NCBI GenBank assembly: GCA_028583405.1 | Contig: CM053256.1 | Coordinates: forward strand, 11,916,494-11,980,493 | Direction of reading: 5' to 3' | Length of the DNA stretch: 64,000 nt | Source: Pogonophryne albipinna | Taxonomy: Eukaryota > Chordata > Actinopteri > Perciformes > Artedidraconidae | Shown: positions 1-8,552 of the stretch, piece by piece | Numbering within the stretch: the first letter of the stretch is position 1 | Layout: every line of letters begins with the position of its first letter | The notes under the pieces: generated by a model | Seen by the model: only the letters and a program-made list of their open reading frames with translations | What the model was told of the DNA's origin: nothing | Database searches by the model: none | Made by a program: the position numbers and the translations under genes

Positions 1-1624
1 GGTTATTCAGAGCGATTAGTTCTTCCATCTTCATGTAGTAGAATAGGGGAAGCTGTGCAGAACAGTTTTCACGTACGCAAACAAAATGGACAGAAAAGAC
101 TTGAGGACATAAATTAGTCTGCAAAAAGATGAGAAAGCAGGGTTGAATAATTTGAGTGATGGATTGTCAGCATTTAAGGAATAAATTAATCGAAAACACA
201 CACAGAAAGTGTGTTCATACAGCAAAAGATGAAGTTCCTTCAGATGCTTGCATAAGGTAAACTAAGAAACTACTATCAGCTAAAATTACTTGACTTTTGG
301 CATTTTTCACAAACTAAACAATGATTTGAATATTAGGAAAAATAGACAGTGATTTATTTATATTTAACTATAGACTGTATTATTTTATATCTGATGCAAT
401 GACATGTAAGCAGCTGATTACAACACACCATTCAATACATCCATGATAATTTTTTATAGTATTATTAGGTTTTGCAAAGAACCGTCAGATGAACGTAGTG
501 AATACAACTACAGTATTTCTTTCTGAAATGAATTGGGTTAGAAGTGTAAAGTAGCATAATATTGAAAATGCTCAAGAAAAGAGGCGATTCAAAGTCGTAC
601 TTTAAAACAGTGCTCAATAAAAGTGATCACCAAATAAAGATATACACTAAAACATTTTTTTTTTCCTCTGACAGATTTCGACATGTTTCAGTCATTCAGA
701 GGCTGATCCTTATCACAGCTCAGGGACAGAGGACTACACAAGGGAAGCGTCAACATGTTAGGATGCAGTGATGTGAGATCATCAGTGAAATGCAATATCG
801 TCACTTCCACCAAGTGTGAAAATAACTGAGCCTCTTTAGCAGAGTGCAACCCTCAGTATACTGTCACACTTCACACAGTCTAATTAACATGATGTGCCCG
901 CTCTACCACGTCAGCGCACAGAGCCCCTTTCTGATAATGCACTGAGTGGCAGTTTGTCACAGAATGGGAAGCTGACAAACAACAGGCATGATGTGTAAAT
1001 CATGTTGGGAACAAGCAGCAGGTTAGTTTAACTTCACAGAGGATGCACAGAGGTACTGAGTTGTGAACCATTAGGTCAGAGATCATCGCTGCATTACAAC
1101 ACCATCTGTCTGATTCTGTCTGAGAGACAATTGGCGTCAATTATTTTCTTTTTATGTCAGTAGTGTCTAGTTAGTCTCATAGTTTTGGTTAGGGCTTGAT
1201 AAGAATACAGATTATTAAGTATTCAAAGCTATTCGTTGGAATTTAACATTGGATGTTTTAATGGCAAATGTATGGAAGTTGTAAAACGTGAACAATAAAA
1301 CAGATGGACGTCAAACACAGGAAACCACTTGGCATATGCATTAAAAACATATTCTTTTGCCAATATAAAAACAAATGAACAGTAACCTTCATCAAATGCT
1401 AAAAAGAGATGTACTTAAATCTACGTACACATTTTGTTAAGATGTTGTGATCATAATACAATTCTCCTGCTAGCTTGCACTGAATAAGACACACCCTGTG
1501 TTGACATCTAGCAGCAGCAAGGTTAATTACATTAGCTTCTCCGTATTCCCCAAGCGTTGTGCTGCTTAACAGCCACAGCCTACACCACTGCCATGTCTGT
1601 GGACCACAGGCCGAGGTTTACACT
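1..1624. other. Intergenic, nothing recognised
   Basis: AT-rich sequence with no coding exon, RNA gene or repeat that I can identify on either strand. Short open frames here show no domain or codon-bias support. Confidence 0.5.
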
Positions 1625-2024
1625 TGTCACGATTCTCATGTCATGTCACATTTCTATGTCTAGGTTTGGGTGTTTTTGCTGTTCTCTCTGTCATGTTTTC
1701 CTCCTGGGTTATTGTCTGGTCCTTTTCCCTGTGTTTTTCCTCCCGTCGTTAGTTCCCCTGGTGTGTCTAGTTATCTGATTGTGTTCACCTGTGGCCCTTG
1801 TGTTTCTCCTCCCCTGCCCGGCTGTTTCTCGTCTTGTGATTACCCCGCCCTGTATTTAGTCTTGTCTCTTCCTGTGTTCAGTGTTGGTGCTTCTTTTGTT
1901 TGTGACCGAGTTCACCGTGGAGTGTTTTGTTTGTCCATGTGATATATTAGATAAGAGCCCTTGAAATAAAGGTATTATCAGTGTTATCTGCGTTTGGGTC
2001 CTACCTGCTTCATTCCTCGTATCA
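1625..2024 (+). repeat. 5' LTR
   Basis: This 400-bp repeat matches 4474-4864 at essentially every position except a 9-bp insertion (ATTATCAGT) near 1973. It contains an AATAAA polyadenylation signal at 1965-1970. A 90-residue open frame inside it is identical in both LTRs simply because the LTRs are identical; it is not treated as a gene. Confidence 0.75.
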
Positions 2025-2042
2025 GAAAGCACCAACCTAGAA

Positions 2043-4337
2043 ATGGGCCCAGCAGATCCGTTCGAGCTGGAATTATTGAATTTTTCCTTTTTTTTGGCTA
2101 ACTGCTCGGATCGATGGAAGAGAGCACCCGGAGTTCAGCAGCGAGAGGCTGTGTTGTCGGAGGCGCGCCAGATGGCTAGAGAGAAACCAGGTTTGGTGAA
2201 ATTCTTACCTGGCTGGATTTCAAAGATCCTCCCGGTGTGTGATTCCCGGCCTGCTAGCCCCAGGCATGCTAGCTCCCTGTCTCCCAATTCCCAACCAGGT
2301 ACCATACGCCTCGCTGGGTTCCGTCTGAAGTCAACCCATGCTTCTGCCCCAGTTCCTGCTCCTGTCCAGGAGTCGTATTCTGGAACTCGGCTGGCTTATG
2401 GAGGTCCACGGAGTATTCAGGCGGCTGCTAAGAGAAGGAGTCGCAAGGCTAAGCTAGCAGCCCGAGCCCCAAGAGCCATGGCTCCAGCCCCAGTACAGGC
2501 CCCAGCAGCCATGGCTCCATGCTCCAGTATCGGCCCACACAGCCATGGTTTCGTGCTCCAGTACCATCCCACACAGCCATGGTCCCGTGTTCCGGTTCCG
2601 TGCCCAGCAGCCATGGTTCGGGCTCCAGTACAGGCCCCAGCAGCCATGGTTCCGGCTACAGAACCGGCCCACACATCCATGGTTCCAGCCCCAGTCCTGG
2701 CCCCAGCAGCCATGGTTCCGTTCCCAGCAGCCATGGTTCCGGCTTCAGTACCGGCCCCAGTAGCCATGGTCCCGACTCCAGTTTCGGCTCCAGGACTGGC
2801 TTACCGGCCGACGCCAGCTCCCCGAGTCCTGTCGGCGTACCGGCCGATTCCAGCACCTCGTCTCCTGTTGGCTCTACAGCCGACGCCAGCTCCCCGAGTC
2901 CTGTCGGCGTACCGGCCAACGCCAGCTCCCCGAGGCCTGTCGGTTTACCGGCCGACTCCAGCACCTCGTCTCCTGCTGGCTCTCCAGCCGACGCCAGCTC
3001 CCCGAGTCCTGTCGGCGTACCGGCCGACTCCAGCACCTCGTCTCCTGCTGGCTCCCCAGCCGACGCCAGCTCCCAGAGTCCTGTCGGCGTACCGGCCGAC
3101 TCCAGCACCTCGTCCCCCTCGTGTTCTGTTGGCGAACCAACCGTCCCGAGTCTCCTCTCAAGTCTCCTCTCGAGTTCCCTCTCAAGTATCCTCCCGTGTT
3201 CCCTCTCAAGTCCTCTCTCAAGTCTCCTCTCAAGTTCCTACCCGAGTCCCCTCTCAAGTAACCTCTCGAGTCTCTTCTCGAGTCCCCTCTCAAGTCCCCT
3301 CTCGAGTTCCCTCTCAAGTTCCCTCTCGAGATCCCTCTCAAGTTCCCTCTCAGGTCCCCTCTCGAATCTCTTCTCGAGTCCCCTCTCAAGTCCCCTCTCG
3401 AGTCTCTTCTCGAGTCCCCTCTCGAGTCCCTTCTCGAGTCCCCTCTCGAGTCCCCTCTCGAGTCTCCTCTCAAGTCTCCTCTCGAGTTCCCTCTCAGGTC
3501 CCCTCTCCAGTCTCTTCTCGAGTCCCCTCTCAAGTCCCCTCTCGAGTTCCCTCTCAGGTCCCCTCTCAAATCTCTTCTCGAGTCCCCTCTCAAGTCACCT
3601 CTCGAGTTCCCTCTCAGGTCCCCTCTCGAGTCTCTTCTCGAGTCCCCTCTCAAGTCACCTCTCGAGTTCCCTCTCGAGTCACCTCTCGAGTCTCTGATCG
3701 AGTTCCCACTCAAGTCCCTACCCAAGTGTCGTTGGAGGCCCCGCCGACTACTCTCCTGCCGGGGGTCCTGCCAACCCTGTGTCCTGTGCCGTTGGAGGCC
3801 CCGCCGACTACTCTCCTGCCGGGGGTCCTGCCAACCCTGTGTCCTGTCCCGTTGGAGGCCCCGCCGACTACTCTTCTGCCGGGGGTCCTGCCAACCCTGT
3901 GTCCTGTGCCGTTGGAGGTCCCGCCGACTGCTCTCCTGCCGGGGGTCCTGCCAACCCTATGTCCTGTGCCGTTGGAGGTCCCGCCGACTACTCTTCCGCT
4001 GGGGGTCCTGCCAACTCCATGTCCCGTGCCGTTGGGGGTCCTGCCAACTCCATGTCCCGTGCCGTTGGAGGTTCCGCCGACTGCTCTCCTGCCGGCCCTG
4101 TGTCCTCTTCCGTGGGGAATCTTGCCGACACCTGTCCCACCGGCTCCGGATCCTGTCCGGTCGACACCGGCTCCTGCCCGGCCTCCGGAGCTGTCCGGTC
4201 TTCGCCCCTCCTCGAACTCTGCCTTGCCCCCGGGCCGTCCGCCCGAGACCCCCTCCTCGAACTCTGCCTTGCCCCCGGGCCGTCCGCCCGAAAACCCCTT
4301 TTCGAACTCTGCCTTGCCCCCGGGCCGTCCGCCCTAG
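2043..4337 (+). CDS. Gag-like, proline-rich tandem-repeat protein of the LTR element
   Basis: This frame encodes 764 residues. Residues 1-75 are non-repetitive, starting MGPADPFELELLNF, and include a basic stretch (KRRSRKAK) near residue 130. The rest is low complexity: PAPV/APAAMV repeats, a block of about 12 residues with YRPTPAPR, a four-residue register (VSSR, VPSQ) repeated about 48 times, a 20-residue block around PPTTLLPGVLPT, and a 15-residue block around SNSALPPGRPP. There is no CCHC zinc knuckle and no enzyme domain. Its position directly after the 5' LTR, and conservation of its N-terminus in the second element at 10204-13850, are why I call it Gag-like. The frame closes at a TAG (4335-4337) inside a repeat unit whose sister units read CGA; without that stop it would stay open to 4446-4448, just before the purine tract. 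Function beyond this is unknown. Confidence 0.55.
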   Translation: MGPADPFELELLNFSFFLANCSDRWKRAPGVQQREAVLSEARQMAREKPGLVKFLPGWISKILPVCDSRPASPRHASSLSPNSQPGTIRLAGFRLKSTHASAPVPAPVQESYSGTRLAYGGPRSIQAAAKRRSRKAKLAARAPRAMAPAPVQAPAAMAPCSSIGPHSHGFVLQYHPTQPWSRVPVPCPAAMVRAPVQAPAAMVPATEPAHTSMVPAPVLAPAAMVPFPAAMVPASVPAPVAMVPTPVSAPGLAYRPTPAPRVLSAYRPIPAPRLLLALQPTPAPRVLSAYRPTPAPRGLSVYRPTPAPRLLLALQPTPAPRVLSAYRPTPAPRLLLAPQPTPAPRVLSAYRPTPAPRPPRVLLANQPSRVSSQVSSRVPSQVSSRVPSQVLSQVSSQVPTRVPSQVTSRVSSRVPSQVPSRVPSQVPSRDPSQVPSQVPSRISSRVPSQVPSRVSSRVPSRVPSRVPSRVPSRVSSQVSSRVPSQVPSPVSSRVPSQVPSRVPSQVPSQISSRVPSQVTSRVPSQVPSRVSSRVPSQVTSRVPSRVTSRVSDRVPTQVPTQVSLEAPPTTLLPGVLPTLCPVPLEAPPTTLLPGVLPTLCPVPLEAPPTTLLPGVLPTLCPVPLEVPPTALLPGVLPTLCPVPLEVPPTTLPLGVLPTPCPVPLGVLPTPCPVPLEVPPTALLPALCPLPWGILPTPVPPAPDPVRSTPAPARPPELSGLRPSSNSALPPGRPPETPSSNSALPPGRPPENPFSNSALPPGRPP
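2804..3115 (+). repeat. 36/72-bp tandem repeat in the Gag-like ORF
   Basis: Units built around GACGCCAGCTCCCCGAGTCC alternate with units around GACTCCAGCACCTCGTC. The period is a multiple of three, so the reading frame is preserved and other frames also stay open. Confidence 0.75.
3148..3728 (+). repeat. 12-bp minisatellite in the Gag-like ORF
   Basis: About 48 copies of a 12-bp unit close to GTCCCCTCTCRA encode the VSSR/VPSQ register. Copy-number change in this tract would add or remove four residues at a time without a frameshift. Confidence 0.8.
3729..4090 (+). repeat. 60-bp tandem repeat in the Gag-like ORF
   Basis: Five full units and shorter remnants start near CCGTTGGAGG and contain CTGCCGGGGGTCCTGCCAAC. 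The same unit, in reverse orientation and more diverged, fills 10600-11210 in the second element. Confidence 0.8.
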
Positions 4338-4360
4338 ACCCCCTCTTCGAACTCTGCCTT
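4207..4360 (+). repeat. 45-bp tandem repeat at the 3' end of the Gag-like ORF
   Basis: Three to four units contain GAACTCTGCCTTGCCCCCGG and GCCGTCCGCCC. The TAG that closes the frame at 4335-4337 lies in one of these units. Confidence 0.7.
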
Positions 4361-4460
4361 GCCCTGGGCTGTCAGCCAAGGCCCGTCCTCCGGACCCCCT
4401 CCACCCACCCTGCTGGACGTTGTTGGATTTTTGTTTAGGGACGTCTAGAATCCGTCCCTT

Positions 4461-4470
4461 GAGGAGGGGG
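4461..4470 (+). promoter_or_regulatory. Polypurine tract of the LTR element
   Basis: GAGGAGGGGG lies just upstream of the 3' LTR, where LTR retroelements prime plus-strand DNA synthesis. It helps fix the LTR boundary at 4474. Confidence 0.6.
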
Positions 4471-4473
4471 TTC

Positions 4474-4864
4474 TGTCACGATTCTCATGTCATGTCACAT
4501 TTCTATGTCTAGGTTTGGGTGTTTTTGCTGTTCTCTCTGTCATGTTTTCCTCCTGGGTTATTGTCTGGTCCTTTTCCCTGTGTTTTTCCTCCCGTCGTTA
4601 GTTCCCCTGGTGTGTCTAGTTATCTGATTGTGTTCACCTGTGGCCCTTGTGTTTCTCCTCCCCTGCCCGGCTGTTTCTCGTCTTGTGATTACCCCGCCCT
4701 GTATTTAGTCTTGTCTCTTCCTGTGTTCAGTGTTGGTGCTTCTTTTGTTTGTGACCGAGTTCACCGTGGAGTGTTTTGTTTGTCCATGTGATATATTAGA
4801 TAAGAGCCCTTGAAATAAAGGTGTTATCTGCGTTTGGGTCCTACCTGCTTCATTCCTCGTATCA
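4474..4864 (+). repeat. 3' LTR
   Basis: This 391-bp partner of 1625-2024 lacks the 9-bp ATTATCAGT insertion. It has AATAAA at 4814-4819. It ends at GTATCA and is followed by apparently unique sequence. Confidence 0.75.
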
Positions 4865-4936
4865 GAACTCCACCCAGAATGCAGCCACAACAACAATAGA
4901 CCAAAGTGGCCGGACGAAAATCTATGTATGTATCTA

Positions 4937-5230
4937 TGTCAAAGTCAAAGTCAACGTTATTGTCAATCTTTCAGTTTGTGTGTACAGAAAGAGAGATCGA
5001 AATACCGTTTCCCACAATCCCGAATACAAAAATACAAATATATATAAAAATATGTATACAAATAGGTATATCCAATCCTATATATACACAATCAACACAT
5101 ATATATATATATATGCACACATTCAGATATTAATAAAAGCACAACAATCAATATACAAAATAACAGTCACTTCAATATCTTTGGGAAATGTACATTAGTG
5201 CAAGATTGTCCATAGCAGCGTAAAAAGTGT
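4937..5230 (-). mobile_element. LINE 3'-tail fragment
   Basis: The stretch starts with tandem TCAAAGTCAAAGTCAA followed by TTATTGTCAATC, resembling the inverted 3' end of fish CR1/Rex1-type LINEs. No coding part is present, so the copy would be severely 5'-truncated. The family call rests on resemblance only. Confidence 0.4.
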
Positions 5231-5274
5231 ATCTATCTTTATGTGTATATGTATGTATGTATGTATGTATGTAT
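5231..5274. repeat. GTAT microsatellite, left part
   Basis: Short GTAT array that abuts the left end of the hAT-like element. Together with the array at 6631 onward it appears to be the insertion target. Confidence 0.7.
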
Positions 5275-6630
5275 CAGCGACGTGCGGTCAGGGGAGGCAG
5301 GTGAGGCAGAGCCTCACTTGTCATTCTCCAATGTAACGGAAAAAAAGAATAATAATACAAATGATAATAAAAATGTGTCCACTGATCTGTGTTGTAAATG
5401 TGATTTCTGTATGATTCCAATCGCTTTTTATAGTAAAAATCGGCTAATTTGCGAGCTCCGCTACAACTACGGTGAGCGATGAGATTGAGAAGTGAGGCAG
5501 GGACGAGCTCTGCCTCACAGAAGCCCACAGTAACTTGCTGGAGCACGGGCACTAATTTAACGCGGGCACTTATTTTGTGAGCGCGCTCAAGCCAGTTACT
5601 GTGTGGTGAGGTGAGGCACAGATGAGCTCTGCCTCACCTCAGAATGCGTCACCCCACAGAAACTGTCTGGAAAGCGGGCCCTAAGCGCATGCCTGCACCA
5701 TCTCACTGTATGTCACCAATGTAATGTTTGTAGATCCCTTTATTACATTTATCCTCGCCATCCATAGTCTCTAAATAACTTATTTCACGTATATATGATA
5801 TTTAAGCTCGCTGGTCTCATCATACAACGGCAATGAAAAAAGCACCAGTGGAGGCAGCCACAACCTCTGCCGCACTGAAGGGGGCGCAAGTGAGCCCACA
5901 GGTTCTTGTTGCTACTGTTATTTTACGCAGAGACGAAAACAACAAACTAGACTTTTGAAACTAGAGGGAGATAAGGAGGACTTTTACAAAAAAGTAATAA
6001 AGATTGTTGTCCAGAAGGATAGCATGGACTTCATCTTCAAGTCAAGGTAAGACCACATTTGTAATGAAAATTGGATCTTACTAAGAGAGAACAATCCAAT
6101 ATTTAGATTTTGGGTAGGCTATCCTTTTGTTGAACGGTCTGTTTAAAATGAATCGAAGCATCAGACTAAAAAAGCTTTTGAAAATAACAGAATATTTCGA
6201 TTAAAGGTGGGGTAGGTAAGTTTGAGAAACCGGCACGATATACACTTTTTGTTATATTCCATGGAATGCTCTTAACATCCCGATAGCAATGAATATCTTA
6301 AGTGCTTTGACAAAAAATACATAAAAACATTTCATCTGTGGAACCGTAGTACTGTAAAAAGCACGACCACTCATTTTAGCCGGCCCGGCTAAAATAACCT
6401 GCCTGTCAGCCTTCCATCTGTGCACAAACTTATCTCGTGCCCTCATTGGTCATGTGCGCGTTCGTGTGTGTTGGAGGAGGGGCTGTGTATTTTCAAATTC
6501 TAGCGCACTCGAGCTGGTTTCTCCAAATTTCCCACCCCGCCACCTTTAAGGTCAAAATATATAATATTTGTAAATCTGACTCTGAAAGAGTCAGTGCCTC
6601 ACCAGCCATGAACCTCACCGCACGTCACTG
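5275..6630. mobile_element. hAT-like non-autonomous DNA element (copy A)
   Basis: The left end, CAGCGACGTGCGGT, is the inverted counterpart of the right end, ACCGCACGTCACTG. The 8 bp on each side are GTATGTAT, a hAT-sized target duplication, although the microsatellite target weakens that evidence. Internal sequence from about 5947 to 6130 and 6555-6620 is found inverted at 19492-19830. The left third carries three short hairpins of the form GTGAGGC...GCCTCAC (5301-5317, 5492-5518, 5610-5638). A TTAA-flanked MITE (6201-6549) is nested inside. No transposase is encoded. Confidence 0.6.
6201..6549. mobile_element. TTAA-flanked MITE (copy 1), nested in the hAT-like element
   Basis: It is bounded by TTAA on both sides, with inverted ends starting AGGTGGGGTAGGTA on the left and a diverged complement on the right. 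Its left 230 bp match 56594-56830 closely. The hAT-like relative at 19492-19830 lacks it at the corresponding point (TAAA at 19564-19567), giving an empty site. TTAA duplication is the hallmark of piggyBac-type transposition; the transposase family is inferred from this alone. Confidence 0.65.
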
Positions 6631-6954
6631 GTATGTATGTATGTATGTATGTATGTATGTATGTATGTGTGTATATATGTATGTATCTATGTATGTTTGT
6701 ATCTATCTATGTATGTATGTATGTATGTATGTATATATGTATCTATATATGTATGTATATATGTATGTATCTATGTATGTATCTATGTATGTATGTACTG
6801 TATGTATGTATGTACTGTATGTATGTATGTTTGTATGTGTGTATGTTTGTATCTATGTATGTATAATAATAATATTAATAATAATTATACATGTTATTTA
6901 TATAATGCTTTTCCTGTGTATGTATGTATGTATGTATGTATGTATGTATGTATG

Positions 6955-6986
<32 letters not shown>

Positions 6987-7040
6987 CATCCAGCAACACA
7001 ACCAACCAACCAACCAACCAACCAACCAACCAACCACCCA
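6631..7040. repeat. Compound microsatellite (GTAT, CTAT, CCAA)
   Basis: Long degenerate GTAT arrays run to about 6850 and resume at 6917-6955, followed by CTAT units and an ACCA/CCAA array to about 7035. Apparent open frames of repeating Met-Tyr-Val-Cys are simple translations of the array. Confidence 0.85.
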
Positions 7041-8027
7041 CCTACCCACCCATCTCAACCGATGCTTCCTCTCCATCTCCTATGATTTATTCATCCACTT
7101 TCCACGGATCAAACCAGCAACGTGCAGGCCAGTCACACCGTCACCCTTCAGGTCACCCTTTCATTTGATATAACAACACCACTTCTCAGCCTTCCATCAG
7201 GGCGACGGCACTATTAGACGACACAGCTCCAGTAATTACCCTTTCTCCCTGAAGAGCACACACTCTTTGATGGCAATGAAGAAATGCAGTAAGTGGTTTG
7301 AATAAAACAGTATTAGGAGCATTGCTGCAGGGGTTGGGGTTAGCGTTAGTATGGATTCTTACTTAACTTGACAGTTTTTTCTGTTGTTAACAAATAGGAA
7401 ACACAAGGAAACCAATATTAGATAATGAAAAATAACTGTACAGTCTTAAATGAAGACCGTTTAAGTCTTATATAGGAAAGTGTGGCTCATGCTAATGATC
7501 AGACCACAGCTGGGTGAAAAGGGGGAAGCTCACAGGCTGTGTGTGCTGGGTGTGTTTGTTCAGTGGTCAACGAAACTGAGAGGATCACATGAACACTGAC
7601 AGCTACTGAAGACCAAAAAAGAAAACACGAGCCACAGGAAAGTTCCAGTCATCTAGATATCCTCCTTTTCATCTATAAATGCATGAACTCAAACAGACTC
7701 ATGTAATGAAGGTGGAGTGCATATACATGTTTCTGGGTTAAGACAAAAATAATTTAAAGAGGCAAGCATTTTTGTCTTGTCAACGCCTTGTGACAATAAA
7801 ACAAAAAAGCAATTAAGAAATATAGAGCTGACTAATGCTGCACACCACTGTCAACTGTTGTATTCTTTTGTTATAAAATGGTTCCGACCTTAACAACAAA
7901 TGTGATACCGGAATCCCACTAAATATATATTTGCCTTGCAGGATTGACAAACCCACACACAGTGTGAAAATATTTAATGTCATCCATAAAAAATGGTATT
8001 GTAAGTTACACCCCTTTTTCCATTTAG
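7041..8027. other. Intergenic, nothing recognised
   Basis: No exon, RNA gene or repeat recognised between the microsatellite and the LINE fragment at 8028. Confidence 0.5.
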
Positions 8028-8552
8028 TAAGGCAAGGCAAGTTTATTTATATAGCACTTTTCAACACAAGGCAATTCAAAGTGCTTTACAAAAAAAATGA
8101 AAGACATTAAGAAAATGGCATTTAAAATCAGCCATTAAAAATAAAAGCTAATAAAATAAACATTAAAATAAAAAAATACATGGATAAAAGTTACAGTGAT
8201 AAAAGTTACAGTGCAGTCTAAGATATGAATAGTTCAATTAAAAGCAGAGACAAAAAGAAAAGTCTTCAGCCTGGATTTAAAAGTAGTAAGAGTTGCAGCT
8301 GACCTGCAGGTTTCTGGGAGTTTGTTCCAGATATTTGGAGCATAATAACTGAACGCTGCTTTACCATGTTTAGTTCTGACTCTGGGGACAGAAAGCTGAC
8401 CAGTCCCTGAAGACCTGAGAGATCTGGATGGTTCATAATTTAGCAGGAGGTCAGAAATGTATTTTGGGCCTAAACCATTCAGTGCTTTATAAACCAGCAG
8501 CAGTATTTTGAAATCCATTCTTTGACACACAGGAAGCCAGTGTAAAGACTTC
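8028..8552 (-). mobile_element. 5'-truncated L2-type LINE fragment
   Basis: The minus strand encodes the last ~98 residues of an L2/CR1-type LINE ORF2, with FKILLLVYKALNG and a C-terminal LKTFLF block, ending near 8234. The 3' untranslated part then runs to AAGTTTATTTATATAGCAC near 8040, a tail type common in fish L2 LINEs. The reverse transcriptase core is absent, so the copy is dead. The same C-terminal motif ([13 protein letters not shown]) occurs in the larger LINE at 49694-53008. Confidence 0.75.

Larger units (their letters stand above)
1625..4864 (+). mobile_element. Non-autonomous LTR retroelement with a Gag-like proline-rich ORF
   Basis: Two nearly identical direct repeats (1625-2024 and 4474-4864) begin TGTCACG and end GTATCA, so they have the TG...CA ends of LTRs. 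A purine tract, GAGGAGGGGG, lies four bases before the downstream copy, as expected for plus-strand priming. The interior holds one long open frame and no reverse transcriptase, protease, RNase H or integrase, so the element would need enzymes from elsewhere. The leader between the LTR and the start codon is only 18 nt and I see no TGG-type primer binding site in it. A decayed relative lies inverted at 10204-13850. I could not find a convincing target-site duplication. The near identity of the LTRs implies a young insertion. Confidence 0.72.

Noticed and set aside
1670..1942. 90-residue frame repeated identically at 4519-4791
   Set aside because: It lies wholly inside the LTRs, so identity reflects LTR identity; there is no signal of a protein product.
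3148..4090. Regular repeats resembling a CRISPR array
   Set aside because: Units are contiguous without unique spacers, lie in an open frame, and the genome is eukaryotic.
2417..4379. Long open frames on the minus strand and alternate plus frames over the repeat ORF (e.g. 2874-3725 minus, 2519-3697 plus)
   Set aside because: They are mirror or shifted readings of tandem arrays with periods divisible by three. None has a non-repetitive domain or conservation in the second element.
6437..7173. Cysteine-rich open frames that might suggest a secreted peptide or toxin
   Set aside because: They translate the GTAT/CTAT microsatellite; the periodic Met-Tyr-Val-Cys pattern is an artefact.
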